The notes beneath the pieces are model-generated. The model did not search any database. It saw only the letters and a list, made by a program, of their open reading frames with translations, and had not been told where the DNA came from. A stretch of 64,000 nt of DNA from Stemphylium vesicarium (lineage: Eukaryota > Ascomycota > Dothideomycetes > Pleosporales > Pleosporaceae): NCBI GenBank assembly GCA_004380135.1, contig QXCR01000073.1:1-64000 (forward strand), written 5' to 3'. The position numbers were made by a program, and so were the translations under genes. This document shows positions 51,194-63,607 of this stretch, one piece after another (the first letter of the stretch is position 1; each line of letters begins with the position of its first letter).

Positions 51194-54100
51194 GATCGCG
51201 CACACATCCCATTCTCCTCTCGATTCTCTAGTTGCAGAAACAGTACCATTCTTCGACCAAGTTAGCCCAAACTAGGACCGGTGGCGTCCGTCGCATGTCT
51301 AGCCCACCTCTAACAATACCCAAGCACAGTAAGCCCATGCGCGCATCTTATTCCCATGCAAATTAGCTGCAGATGAAGGAAAAGCTTGGTTCGTCGGCAG
51401 ATGAGCTTAAGCAGGCCGTGTATGCAGGGTATACATCTGAGCGTGCGAAAGAGGCGCTGACGGGCAGTCACAAGAACCTTGGTATGATGTGCCCCAATAT
51501 GCGTGTGTGGTTACAGGAGCAGCTCCCATTGGTTTCGAGTAGAACCCCGCCGCGGCCGCTACAACTTTCCTCGTAGCGCGCAGCCCTTGGAGAGGCGAGA
51601 CAGCCATCGGAAACACTTCTGCGAGCGAGAGGAAACGGGCATGATACTCTGTCTGATGGAACGGCCGCTCCGCTCCGCCATCGCGCGCCCTGCACAGGTG
51701 ACGATACTGGCTTTTTCTTTTTCTTCTCTTTTACCGTTTTGCCTCGACCCCTCTCCTCTTGTCCCAAGGATCCTCGAGCCGCTACCGACGCGAACTACTT
51801 ACTATTGACACCCGAGATTGAGCACCTTCTCCGACAATGCAGTACACTGTACGTCTCACGCGACCTTATCTGCTGCTGTGCTATGAAAAGTAACATTGTC
51901 GCAAGACACCATTCCGCATGCCGTTTATCCGTCCAGACACGGACATCTCCATAGACGGCGCACGCCATCAAGCTCTGTCTTGACGATCTTCTTCTCATCT
52001 ATCGAGAAAGCATCGTGTGTACAGTGTGCGGAGAGAGACAGGAATGATCGGCTTCTATAGAATTAAGCCTTTTCCTCGCTTAGATGTACGAGCCGTCTGT
52101 GCCTGAACAGGAAATGATGCGCCGCCCCCCCCATATGAATCGGGCGTGCATTCGCCTGTTCTGGAGCTGGGGAAGCTGCAGGCAAGACATTGATGCGCTG
52201 GTAAGTTGAAAAGAGACGATGGGCGAATTGCACGCTGCTGCATTGCGCCACCAAAGACACTGAGTACTGGCCCTGCCGCTCGACTAAGCCCATTGCCCAA
52301 TACCCGTATACCACGAATCAAGGGCCCAGCGCCAAGATCACCGCTTCAGCCAGCCTTGCCCTCTTTTCGCCTCCACGTCCAAGACGGCTTCTAGCGAAAC
52401 CGGTCGATCAGCGACAATAGCGCGCGCCGACGATGCCCATTCCTTTACTATCTTGTGACCAGGCGTTTGGGAGCCGGGCTGGACGACGATCACCCCAGAT
52501 GCATATTCGCAAATCGCGCAACCGTTCGTCACGGGAAATCCCCATCAAAGGTTTGGTACTGGATACGAACCCGATTGTCCTTGCGTAGCTTCGTTCGTAC
52601 GTGAACTACGCCTCTCGCTGCAAAATCTAGCACCGTCGAGTACCACAGGATTGAGGAAACAAGGTCACGACGCCTCCACATGGGTCACACTTGCTCTAGA
52701 TAATAAGATAGAGGGAACCGAACATGCGCCGCCTTTGACTTTCTGCAGGCGATGTAACAGCGCTGAGGGGAAGAAGTGGAGGTTTACATGCCTGATGACT
52801 GAATCGTACGGCATCTTGCTTTCAGCACTATCGAGCAGGAATTGCCCCCCGAAACTGTCAGATCTACAGAACGCAGGCGGTCAAGCATCGCGAGATCTCC
52901 AATGCGGCATGACGCGCATCGTACAAGGCTGATGTTCATGGAAGCGGAGGAGTAAGCTTGCAGGCCTGATGACTGCGGGTAGCACCGCAGATTGCTTAAG
53001 CACCCTCAAGTCATGGTCTGAGCTGCTGCTGCTCCCGTCAAATTCCCGTACAAGGAAACGCCATGAGCATTATCGCAAGATCCCTCACCTGCGACGGCGG
53101 CGCGCATCGCAAGAACCCAGTCTGCCGTGAGATTATACAATGACGACAGGCACCAAGACAGAGTTTGACATCATCTAAACAGACTTTCCGCCCTCATTTG
53201 CGGGCCGCTCATCGGCGCAGCGCGTCACACGGAATGCGCGTAGGGGCGCAAGAGATGCATAATCTCACGTCTTACTCACTCGGCATCCTTGGGTTGCTCG
53301 TTGCTGTTATCAGCATCACCGTTTATCTTCGCGGATTTGCTTCGACTGACGGGCTGACGCGAGATGTCATCTTGCTATCTGCTCGCATAGCTAAGACTTC
53401 CGATATACCGATGTTAATAAGCATGTTTCAATCTGACTACATGCGAACAGTCTCGAGACTCCAAACTAGATCCATGCATTGCGCCTGCACATTTCAATCA
53501 TTCGTCTGGTTTCGTCTTCGCGGTCGAAATTCCGGGATCAAACACATGCATCTGCCGTGATACCCGTCCAATTGACCTCTATTCGTTTTTGTCGCTGGGA
53601 AACGGCTGTAGCCATGTAAAACAGACCCTGATCGCAAGGCGAGCCCATCCACCACATACCCTGAGGAGGGGGAGGGGCAACTAGGAGACAGGGCTGAAGG
53701 GAAGAAAACGAACGAGAAAAGAACAAAGATAATGCAAGGGGTATTGGAATGACGGAAGGTTAGGCACACTTGTTTCACAAGACAAGCTTTTAACGTTCGT
53801 TATCGTGGGAGAAGAAGCAAATCCCGGTGCTGTGGTGGTGGGGTGGCACTACATGTGGTGTACGGCTGTGACGTGCGAGGTGGAAACGGATGTGCAACAT
53901 CTTGGCCGGGTGTTTGTTTCGTTATCTAGACTGGCTTTGATAGTGATCCATAAGATATGTGGTTGACATCATTCAACAATTTCACCTTGTTCCTAAATTC
54001 GGGGTAAGATGTTGATTTTCTGTATGCGATGCTCTCTGCAGGTGGAGGTTAACTTCAGGCCTCATTCGTCTGCTATCGCAACAACTCATACTGGAAGTTC

Positions 54101-54386
54101 CGTCCTGTTTCATCTCGTTCATCTTTAGTGCTGCAGTACACGCATATATGGCCTTCATATCTTCGTAAAAGAAAAAATGTAAAAAATCAGGGCTGTCAAC
54201 GTCCAACATACCCGCACAGCTAATACATCCCAGGAGAGGCATCGTGCAGGCAGGGACTTGGAAGCGAGGCCGTTGCTTGCGAAATGAGTGGTGGGAAAAA
54301 CTCATCATGATAAAAGCCCCGCTGTTAAAACAGATCGTGAAGCTGAACGGTCGATGCACGGCCTCAGTTGAGATAACTGGTATGAA

Positions 54387-56138
54387 CTAGGCACTCGGAG
54401 ATGACCCTCCCATCACCGAGTCGAAATCGGTTGAGTACCCTGGCTTTCTAGGGCCGAGTACTGAATCCTGGGTGTCTTCTTCGGGCCCAGCTTCGGTTTG
54501 TCCAGGAGGCAGGTCACTGCCAGTTGCGAGTATGTCCATACACTCAGCGAGAGCCTGAGTCTCTTCGCGGTGACGGGAGTAAGTTCCATCAAGACCGTAG
54601 TTTTCCGGAATAGGGTCGTCGTAGAGAACGTTGTTGACAAGAGCACGGTGGCATGATAGCTCGCGGTCATCACTGGACTGTATGTACTGTGCGGCTGAAA
54701 TGACGGAGATGCCGGCATTTGTTGCAGACAGCCGCTCACTTTCCGCATCGATGTTGTTGGTAGTGTTCTCCTTGTCATCATGCTCGTAGTTTAGTGGCGA
54801 TGCAGCCAGCGCTTCGCGGGCTAGCTGATCCTCAAGGTTCTCGTGAAAGATCTCGAAGGGCTGACCAGATGAGAATGACCATGAGTCCTTGTCATGCGGA
54901 AAGTATCTCTCTCCTGGAGACAGATGCCACACACTCATACCTTCTCTGCGACGAATACAATTTTCTTGGTTCATGGCGACGGGAGATGAAGGCGAGCTCT
55001 CGATGACATTAAAACCTGCAATGAACTTAATATGGGCTGTCGAGAGATACCGCAAGACAGGTGTCTAGTCTCAGCTTACCTTCATTTCCAACCTCTACTG
55101 TTGAGAAAATTTGTTCGCCAGTGGAGTCAAGTCCGTCCGATGTAGAATAGTCAGTCCTATGTATCCTTCGTTGACTTATCGACTTCGGTGCAACAGTTTC
55201 GTCATCGGGATCCGGGCCGTTTTCGATCGTTCTGTGTGTGGTTCTTCTACGCTTATTCTTGGGCATAGATCCCTCATCTTCATCACTTGAGATGACGAGG
55301 AATTTGTCTTGTGGATGAACCTTCATGTTATACGAGGTCCTTGGGCGTGATATCTTGCGAGAAGAACGACGAGTAGGCTCGGTTGATAGTGACCGGGACG
55401 GTGCGAGTTTGCGCTTCTTTCCTTTCGCGTTCTCCTTTGGCTGTTCCTCAATCTCGCTCTCTTCGTCGCCTGACCCCTCGGCATTGGTGTTGATGACAGT
55501 AGAAGCTTCACTTGATTCATCTGAATCAAAGCAGACATGCTTCTCTCCATGAGCTGACCGTCGCTTAGCGGCTTGGCTGGGCCGGATGCTGTCATCCATA
55601 GGATGATACTTCAGATCGTAGATAAGCTTGCTCTGCTTTCGGTTGCGTAGACTGTAGGATGGTGTGGGAACTGATGAATTTTCTATTATCGGGTGTGCTT
55701 CTTCAACGCTTGTGTTCTCGTCTGGCTTGTTGCCAGCCCCGATACCGGAAATTGTATTGCTGGATGACGCGACAGACTGCTTTCGAACTCAACCAGCCTA
55801 TCTTGATAATGAAAGGGATGCCGACTTACTGGTGTCTTCATAGGTTCGGGAAGGTTTCCACCGCTTTCTTTCGGAGGATTGATCACAACCCTCCTACTCT
55901 CAATGGAGCAGGGGGTGTCGCGATTCCTATAGGGCCTCATAAGGCCATCCCCCTCATCTCCCTTCTGGAGCGACTCAGTCACCGTCTGCTCGCTACGCAC
56001 ACCCGCGTCATCCGACACAGCCATCTCCTACATCTAGTCAGTTTCGATTCCCTCACTCCCAGACCCCTCACTCACATTCGCTCCAAGACCATCAAAGTCT
56101 TCGTCGATCAGTGCGTCAAAATCGAACGAGTGCGCCAT
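54387..56138 (-). CDS. Hypothetical nuclear-looking protein, 528 aa
   Basis: A four-exon model closes perfectly: 56076-56138 (MAHSFDFDALIDEDFDGLGA), 55830-56027, 55080-55776 and 54387-55015; introns of 48, 53 and 64 nt. The protein is acidic/basic and disordered. Residues of about 105-130 read YSLRNRKQSKLIYDLKYHPM, the most conserved-looking island, followed by basic patches (KGKKRKLAPSRSL, PKNKRRRTTHR) that resemble nuclear localisation signals. Acidic FDSDESSEAS runs lie between. The C-terminus includes SPGERYFPHDKDSWSFSSGQ and FEIFHENLEDQLAREAL. No domain recognised; chromatin or transcription roles are guesses. Confidence 0.65.
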
Positions 56139-56882
56139 TCTCGCAATCGCGCGCGCAGGTCGCAAGGAGCGCAGTGGAATGTAATTTAAACTCACAGGGT
56201 GAGTGAAATTTGGGAAACCTTGGAAGGTCGAAGAAGTGAGATGAAAGACCGTGGAAAGGGCAATCGCGGTACACATGGCGCGCTCGCGCTACTCCAGCGT
56301 TCCTTCCTCCTGCTGCACGCACGCGTTGGACTGACGCCGGTGATAGAGGAAGGAGCGATGCGCGGAGAGAACGACATGAGTACATGTGCAGCGCATGGGC
56401 GACGATGGGTAACAAGACAGCAAGGACAGCCACGGGTGGACTAAGTATGATGCATAAGGAAGACAGAGACGCGAAAACTAGTTCAGCGGCTGTAGTAATT
56501 ATGAAACTATAGATAGACAAGGCCAAATCCGAATTGACCGAATGAGTCAAAGTGAAAGCGATCTAGCGAGCGTGAACAGCCCTCACCATGATGCTGTTTT
56601 CCAAAACTCCTTTCATAAACACCAATCTAGGAACCGATGAGCCTAACGCCAGCGCATTGAAACAAAAATGCAAATGTAAACACCTACTGCGCACATAGAA
56701 CCAAGACGCTGGTGGATATTTCCCTGTTTTTCATCCCCAACATGACGACACGGAAAGGTGTGTGGTATTTTCCTCTTTTGAAGCCGCAATAACGCCACAA
56801 TGGAGAAAAGTTGAATAAGATGAGAATCGCTTGAACGCACGGAGAGATAACGAATGTGAGTAGGAAATGTGGCCCCTAGCAC
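56139..56882. other. Intergenic, 0.75 kb
   Basis: Promoter side of the previous minus-strand gene and 3' flank of the next. No supported gene. Confidence 0.4.
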
Positions 56883-57920
56883 TTATCGATTGAGCCGTGA
56901 TGTCAACCGGATTGGTGGCAAGACGAAGTCGTCATCGGAGCCATGGTCATCGTCGACCTCAATGTCCACAATCTTTAGTGGTCCTGATCCAGCGGGCTGC
57001 TCTGAACGGGCGACCTTTGACTCCAGATCGGATGCCGGGAGAGAGGCTTGTTGTGTATCTTTCCGGTAAAGTCTTTCGGGTTCTACGGAGGATACGGATG
57101 TGTCGGACGTTTCGTGGGCCTGCAGCTCTGGTGGATCTTGCAGTTTGCGTGCGTTGCACTTCTCGACCTCGGCTTTTGCTGTCTCCAACAGAGTCTCGAA
57201 GTTCTTCCTTGTAGTCCCCAGCTCTTTCCTGCAGTCACCTTCCCGTAGTGTAAGGTGTGCTGACTTTTCACACAGTTCTTGTGCCTGTTCCAGAGACTTG
57301 TCTGTTGTGTCGAATAACTCGGCTGGGGTCTCTGCGCCGCTGCTGACGCCCAGTCGACCGCTTCTTCTCGCTGCTGATCGTGCGCGCAATGCCGACATGC
57401 GCGCACGGTAGTTGATTCTCGCCATGCCAATCTCTCTGTCATCGTCATCGTCTTCCTCTTCCTCGCTTGAGTCTGCCATTGTAGCCATTTCGTTCATCCT
57501 GGCCTCCATCTTCGCCTTTCGTAGCAGGTTCCGGCCTGTCCCGACCGCGCGAACAAGGAGTTCGAACGACTTCTGCATGTCTCCATCGTAGTTTGTAACG
57601 ACCATTGTTCGAGGACGATGGCGACTGGACTCGGAGAGGTGACCCGAAGAGACGGAGAGTGACTTTTGCTTCCGACTCCCAATGCCATCCGTGGAGGTCT
57701 CTTTGGAGAGCGTAGCGTCTTCTGCGATGGCGTCTAGTTCTGCTGGCCGTATCGATGCGGTCGAATCTGTTTTCCGCTTCCCAAAAGGGGACTGCGACAT
57801 GGGTACTTTGGTGATCTCATCTTGCATAGCAGTCACCCTCTCCTCCAGCGCAGTGATATCCTGTAGCCATTGCGGAATATTGTCTTGGAGGTAGGTAAAC
57901 GACTTCTCAATGTCTGACAT
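56883..57920 (-). CDS. Hypothetical coiled-coil protein, 345 aa
   Basis: An intronless frame starting MSDIEKSFTYLQDNIPQWLQ, with ITALEERVTAMQDEITKVPM forming a likely short coiled coil. The middle has a serine-rich stretch then a conserved-looking block RTMVVTNYDGDMQKSFELLV and RAVGTGRNLLRKAKMEARM. EEEEDDDDDREIGMARINYR follows, then RARSAARRSGRLG. The C-terminal end is acidic (VDIEVDDDHGSDDDFVLPPI). No signal peptide or membrane spans. The family appears to be conserved in filamentous fungi, but I cannot name it. Its length and coiled-coil/acidic layout are in line with a nuclear regulator. Confidence 0.7.
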   Translation of the reverse strand: MSDIEKSFTYLQDNIPQWLQDITALEERVTAMQDEITKVPMSQSPFGKRKTDSTASIRPAELDAIAEDATLSKETSTDGIGSRKQKSLSVSSGHLSESSRHRPRTMVVTNYDGDMQKSFELLVRAVGTGRNLLRKAKMEARMNEMATMADSSEEEEDDDDDREIGMARINYRARMSALRARSAARRSGRLGVSSGAETPAELFDTTDKSLEQAQELCEKSAHLTLREGDCRKELGTTRKNFETLLETAKAEVEKCNARKLQDPPELQAHETSDTSVSSVEPERLYRKDTQQASLPASDLESKVARSEQPAGSGPLKIVDIEVDDDHGSDDDFVLPPIRLTSRLNR

Positions 57921-59800
57921 GATGGTTGTATAGGCGGGCCAGAGAGTGGAGTTCCGTCACTAAGCGATACAGATGGCAGGGGCGGATGCAGGCGGGCTAT
58001 TGCATGTAGGTGCGTCAACGTCGACGGCGGTGATGTAGATGTATGCGTTGCCCGGCGAACAATGGAGACGTTGGTATCGTAAAGGGCGGGGGGTATTGAG
58101 GTAGTTGTGCGCAGAGGGCGGAGAAATAATGAAGGCAATGAATCGGGCGCGTCAGAGGATCAGCAGTTACTTATGGGGAGGGCCGGGCGGCGGGCAGGGG
58201 ATTACGTCGGATACGAGATGGGATCAACGGGGCCAGACTGTGTCTTGTCTACCGACATGCAAAGTGGAACTACAGTGGTGCAACTCCACGGGTGTGCATT
58301 GCATGAAAGAAAAGAAGAGGGGGTGGCAGCCAGAAAGCAGAGACGGAGTCGCAACGGAGTGGGTGCAAGGTGCAGGGAATCCGCGTCGGTCGCAAGCGGA
58401 CTGGGGTACCACGGGAGCGGTTCACAGACGGGCGTACCCTTGGCGGTGATCGAACAAGACGCTCGGCCTTAAAGTAGACCAGCAGGGAGATGAGATTACA
58501 AGAATCGATTGCCTCATTGCTGGCCGTAACACTGTCGTGTTTGTTTCCGCTGCCTGTGCTGGCACCATGGCACATGGCAGACGTGATACACGATCCCTCG
58601 AGGACCGCTTAGCCTAGTATAGAAGGGCATGCAAGTGAGTTCGGCGGTGTCATGTCTGCATGGCCTGGTCACTCGCGGCTCCGCTCGTGATGACAGGTCG
58701 AAACACTAAACAAGGCATTCTTGCCGCAGGCCCAACGTTGGCAGCTGCTTGACAAGAACCCCCATTTTCCCCATTGTACTTGGCGACAGCGCGGATACAC
58801 AGGCCCGTCCGGCGGCTGTTATACGAATCAGCGAATGTGCGGCGTCCCCTACACCCGTGCCGCAGCGCCTCAGCCGAAACAAAAAAAAAAACATGGCGCC
58901 CTTCTCCAAGGCGCGAGGAGGATACCAAAAGCGGTAACATGGACGACGGTACGCGCACTACATGCACCGTATCCATTTGTCCGTTCATCGCTTGTATCAT
59001 GCCGGCGAGACTTGGATGTCTTCCAACATGTTGGTTTTGTGCGAGAGTCCTCTCTGATTACGATTTGCTGTGCACAGTCCAGTGACCCTCTCGCGAACGA
59101 TGCCAGGGTAGGAAGGCGCACCTGACCGGTTGATTGCTTGTAAATCAATGTTGGCCGTTCTTCTTCCACACAGCGCGACACCGACTGTTGGAGCTAGCCC
59201 GCATCGTACAGACAGTTGTAACGCCTGAATTCTAGCACACGTAGCTTCGTTAGATTAACCGCCTAGGGTCATCCCAGGCCGCCGACTATGCAGCGCTACC
59301 ATTGCCTTCTTCAGTAACTAGACGACAGGAATAGCCCCGTGTTTGTGCAGGTATAGAGTTTCTTCTACACACGTTTCGTTTTGCGGCTTTGCTTCTTAAT
59401 GCCGCCGTCAGCCTCAAACGATACAATGACCCATTCATTCTTTACGTCACAAACTCGAACGCAACGAATACCAGAGGCTACCCATTCCAAACCGGCTCAA
59501 CAAATTTGCGACAACTAGGCGACAAGTCCGAGCGACCGGGGGGCCTCTACAAGTCGCCGACCTGAGCCACAACGTGGGGTAGGATGCATCGGAGCGCCGC
59601 ACATGTGCATACACCAAGTGCCAGTTCCTTCAACAAGGGTGTCTGCAACAGGCGAGTTACACAACAGGCATGCTACGCGACCACGTTCTGGCCTGCACAA
59701 CAACCGAAGAGCATCAGAGGGTTCGTGGTCATGGTTTGTACATTCGATTCGCGCGACGTCTCTCAGCAAACCTTCATGTGTACTATCTATCTGCACATTT
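57921..59800. other. Intergenic, 1.9 kb
   Basis: No supported gene. Several overlapping frames (58105-58472 plus, 58650-59000 minus, 58721-59125 plus, 59515-59937 minus) look like shadows of G/C-rich non-coding DNA and lack domains. An A12 run occurs at about 58881. Confidence 0.5.
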
Positions 59801-60696
59801 CTAAGGCCAGAGTTCCTCAGTCCTCCATCCAGCATTCGCGCTTGCACTCTCATCAAAAGTGTACCTAAATCTCCTCGCCTTTTCGGGGTTGCTAAGGTCC
59901 GTCTGCTCCACTGAATCCGGAACAATGACGACAACACGGAAGTTCTTGCGTGCCACGGGGTCGTCTAGGTCGTCCACCTTGGAGCCAAGTACGAGGTTCT
60001 TCTCATCGTAGGGCTTGGAGGTGGGCTGGCCCGGAGGTGGGTTCTTGAAGGAGCCTGTAGTGGTGTTAGACGACGGTATGATGATTGCGACACTTTTGAG
60101 CGCTTACCCTTGATTCCAGGACTTTGATTGCCAAAGAAGCCCCTAAGCTCCCTCTGCCAGCTGAAGTCGCTCTCTTTACCCTCGTCAACCACCCTCATCC
60201 TCTTACCCACTTCGCTCTTGACTGTTCTCACACCACTGCTCTCCTCATCCCCCTCGATGTCATCGGAAATGACAAATGCCCTGCCCTTGACTCGCCATTG
60301 CGTACCGGTGTCAGCGTTCCAGTATACAGCCTCAACAGGGCCTCCACCGCCGCTGCCCTGTATCTGATCTTGGCTCTCGGCGTGCCCTGCGCTGGTAGCA
60401 AAGATCTGTCCCACCTTCTCCATGCGTACATCAGTTGTGAACAGCGGGCAGTCGCTCTGGTAAACTTGAGGATTGCGCTCCGCGTCATTGTGCTTGTTCT
60501 CGGGTAGCTCAGCCCAGAAGCCGCGGTGGATGCAGTATCGCACGCGGGGTACGAATGGTGTAGGCGAGCCCTGTGGCGCCGAATCAAGCGTTCCGAGAAC
60601 GAACTCAGGCGACTTCATCTTCGAGATGTGCTCGCTGAAAAGAGACTTCCATGGCGCTGGTGGCAGGGCCGATGCAGACGGTGCGGTCGTAGACAT
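59801..60696 (-). CDS. FMN-binding pyridoxamine-oxidase-like protein (Alr4036 type)
   Basis: Exon 1 is 60108-60696, the intron 60055-60107, exon 2 59801-60054; total 280 residues. APWKSLFSEHISKMKSPEFV and PTPFVPRVRYCIHRGFWAEL form the start of the split-barrel. SDCPLFTTDVRMEKVGQIFA, PVEAVYWNADTGTQWRVKG and GRAFVISDDI follow, then SWQRELRGFFGNQSPGIKG|SFKN across the junction, and ARKNFRVVVIVPDSVEQTDL. This matches the Alr4036/pyridoxamine 5'-phosphate-oxidase-like group. These bind FMN; most have no proven enzymatic role. The second exon's tail (TEELWP) is normal. The pattern PPPGQPTSKPYDEKN is also typical of fungal members. Confidence 0.85.
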
Positions 60697-61660
60697 TGTG
60701 CGTAAGAAACGCGAAAGGCGATGCGAAGCTGTGCGTGAAGCTATGATTGCTGATTTACAATGAGGAAAAGGTGTGTGGAATTTTAGTGCCTGAGGATATG
60801 CAAAGCTCGGAATGGTTCGAGCAATGGATGTTGTCTAAGAGTGATGTCGTCATCACCTACATGTGTACCTGCGCCATCGTGCAGATTCAATGAGGTCAGC
60901 CAATCTCTGTCTAGTTTAGTGTAGAGTATTCTTGCGATACTCGCCATCACAATAGCAGGATGCGATAGCAAAATGGAGCATGCAGTTCTACAATGATGGG
61001 AGTTATTGATCAACATCCCTGGATCCCGCAATGCCTGCCGTAACTACCCCGCCTGGTCAGCCCGCTCGGCTTCTACAGGCTGTATCCCAACACACACAGC
61101 CTGAACCCTATTACGCACTCACAAAGCATCAAGTGCACACAGGCAGTCTGTCTATTCTAGGCATTGGAGAGAATTCAAAATTAAATTACTGTAGCAAACA
61201 AGAATTACAACACTACCCACTAAAAGTCTCTCTTCGTGTGATGGCTCTTGAATCGTGTTATTCCACCAATTCGCATAAAAAGTTAACTAGATCCACACCT
61301 TCAGTGTAGACTTCCGGAAATGCACGTCAATGACAGGAGCATCTCCCCAAGAATATGCCAGCTAGGTCGCACAACATCGAGGCGCCTCCGAAGCCGTTGA
61401 ACGATAAGTCAAGATCTGTGTACCACTCTGTACCAAGCACATGGGCATCATGTGTGGCACAAGTCGGCGACTTGAGCAACGTCGCTTCGCGCAGAATAGC
61501 GACAGTCTATCACTAGTTGAGGAGAGACCGAGGCATGCCGGCGGGTACGAGCAGGATATAGGTATGTGATACCTTGTGCTATGATATTATGGCTTCTAAA
61601 CGCTACACTGTGCATGCTGTAAGACCCCTGTGACGATATATACGGTGTATCGTGGTTGCC
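60697..61660. other. Intergenic, about 1.0 kb
   Basis: No supported gene. Contains the promoter of the FMN-binding gene and the 3' UTR of POL32. Confidence 0.4.
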
Positions 61661-63419
61661 TCAAGCCTTCTTGAAGAAACTAGCAATGCTACCCTGCCCC
61701 TTCTTACCACCAGCAGCCTTACCCTTTGCTGAGCTTGTTGGTTTCGCAGGGGCTGGCTTGGGCTTCTTCTGCGCAGGCTCGTCTTCGGAAAACGACTCCC
61801 ATACAGCTTCCTCTTTGGTGACTGTGGCATGTTAGTTGGTGTTCTGTAACATGTGGAAATTTCCTCACCAAGATAGCCGTCCTCGTCCTTGACCTTCTTC
61901 TTCTTCATGACTCGTCTTCGGCCGCGTCTTCGGCCGTTCGTGACGGTAACTGTAGCCTCGCCTTCGGTCGGCTCTGGAGTGTCTGCTGCAGCTGCGGGGG
62001 TATTCTCAGGCTGTGACTCTGTTGCGGCGGGCGCGTCGGGCATATCTTCATCTACGCAAGTCAGACAGCATACACATTTCGACTGTAATTGACCTACCAT
62101 CATCTTCCATCATCTTGCGCAAGCGTTCTGCTCGCTCCTCTCGGGTTTTGCGAGCTGCTTCGTTCTTCTCTTCGTCGATCTTGACTTCCGGCTCGTCGTC
62201 TGGGTCTCCCTCGTCCTCGGACATGCCTTGCATGGGTTCTAAGTATGTCAGTCATGTACGATTGGTCCTGACAGGTTGTCATATTACCATCTTCAACAGG
62301 CGCAGGTGTAGACTCTTTTGACTTTTCAGCGTCCTTCTTTGGTTTGGACTTGGCGAAAGACTTGAATAAATCGCTTGTTGCCTTGTCCTTCTTCGTCCCA
62401 GACTTGGAATCGCTTCTCTTGAGTGTACTAGAGCCAGCCGTAGGTTGTGGTGTTGAGCGTCCTGAGGTATTGTCTTCCTCGGCGCTTCCTCGTCGTGCGG
62501 GTGCTGCTACTGCCTCCTTCTCCTTCGCCTCTGATTTTACTGTGGACTTGGCAACGGGTTCCTCTGTCGGTTTCAATGCTGGCTTCTCGGAAGCTTTCGA
62601 GGCGGTGGCAATATAAGGAGGGGCGTATTTAGCAGTTCTTCTCTGCAGTAGTGTTAACATTTGTTTAAGCGTAGCAAACTGCGGAACTTGTACCTTGATA
62701 TACTGGTTACGGATTGAGCCATACGTCCTCCATCGCTCCAAAGGATCTTCGTCGGCGTACTCTGTTACAACCTCATGATTGCACAAAGACAGCACACCGA
62801 AGATCTACCATCATTAGCACAGTTTCTTGCCCTAGTTGTGGTCGAATCTACCTCAAGCGGCCCAGGCTCCAGACTGTAGATGTGGGTTGATACGCCCTCC
62901 TCAAATTCAGCGCGGGTCTCTGGAGTAGCAGTCAGCGAAGCCTCTCTAGCAATCCCAAGTAGAACGCACCCTCCAGGTCCTCTTCTCGGACTAGCAAGAC
63001 CCTAGTCTCCTTCACGCCCCTCGGTGCTGGTGTATCTTCATCGTCCGATTCACTTGTATATCCAGAGTCCTCGGCCTCGTCCGGTCCGGGCATAGAGCTC
63101 ATGAAGGGAGAGCTGCGCATGTCGATATCCTGACCGCTTCGACTTTTGACGCCATTCGTGTGTTCGGCCCGTCGGGGTGTACCGGTGAGGAGGTAGGTGG
63201 CGTGGACAGAACTGGGTTTGCGCGCATTCTGTATCTTATGGAACTCAAAGAGCATCCTGTCTGTGGTGAGCTGATATCAATGGCTTCCAGACGCCATACT
63301 GACTGTTTCGCTGTATTAACATTGGTCTTGAGCGCTCTGCTGAGCAGCCTGTAAGTCACAGGCTTGTGCTCGGTAAGAACTCTCGCTGCGAGATAGTCTT
63401 TATATTGCTTCTTTGCCAT
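61661..63419 (-). CDS. POL32: DNA polymerase delta subunit Pol32/Cdc27 with PIP box
   Basis: Eight exons (63304-63419, 62970-63256, 62852-62919, 62694-62804, 62288-62642, 62098-62238, 61869-62051, 61661-61821) join to 473 residues. The N-terminal third (AKKQYKDYLAARVLTEHKPV, NTAKQ|MLFEFHKIQNARKP, FEEGVSTHIYSLEPGPLEIF) is the winged-helix part that binds the second polymerase subunit. The C-terminal half is charged and disordered (RKTREERAERLRKMMEDDDE; RRRGRRRVMKKKKVKDEDG). It ends QGSIASFFKKA, a perfect PCNA-interacting (PIP) box Q-x-x-I-x-x-F-F at the very C-terminus. The subunit ties polymerase delta to PCNA in lagging-strand synthesis and break-induced replication. The intron density is high for this window. 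Divergent from tubulin cofactor D. Confidence 0.93.
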
Positions 63420-63607
63420 GGTAACAATTGTCGTGGCTGTTGCAGTCGTAGTCCTTGGAGCGATGAAAGAAGTTGGGAAAGCGCGTCGCGGGGCTGACTC
63501 GGGATCACGCGTCGTGCGCTCCCACCCCCGACAGAAATGACTCGAGCGTCCAGGCACCCATCATCACCATCAAACCAGTCCACCCCACGACTTCGTCATG
63601 ACCAAAG
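63420..63607. promoter_or_regulatory. Divergent promoter POL32 / tubulin cofactor D
   Basis: 188 bp between two start codons on opposite strands; both promoters and leaders share it. GC boxes such as GCGCGTCGCGGGGC lie in the middle. An ACGCGT (MluI) box, the cell-cycle MBF motif of fungi, is not present; CGCGTC at 63484 is only a partial match. Confidence 0.5.

Larger units (their letters stand above)
50147..54386. other. Gene-poor 4.2-kb interval
   Basis: No gene I can support on either strand. Long-looking frames (for example 50628-51032 minus, 51373-51576 plus, 52651-52932 plus, 53165-53560 plus, 53982-54359 minus) show no domains, and no splice patterns were confirmed. It holds a T12 run, a (CA)13-14 microsatellite and, near 53930-54000, A/T-rich DNA typical of a 3' flank. 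Non-coding RNA is possible but not detectable by eye. Confidence 0.55.

Noticed and set aside
51373..51576. 67-codon frame starting MKEKLGSSADELKQAV
   Set aside because: The first 30 residues look helical and plausible, but no continuation exon or homologue was recognised, so I do not call it.
58105..58472. Two overlapping plus-strand frames of about 115-120 codons
   Set aside because: Arg/Gly-rich in both frames at once, as expected of G-rich non-coding DNA; no domains.
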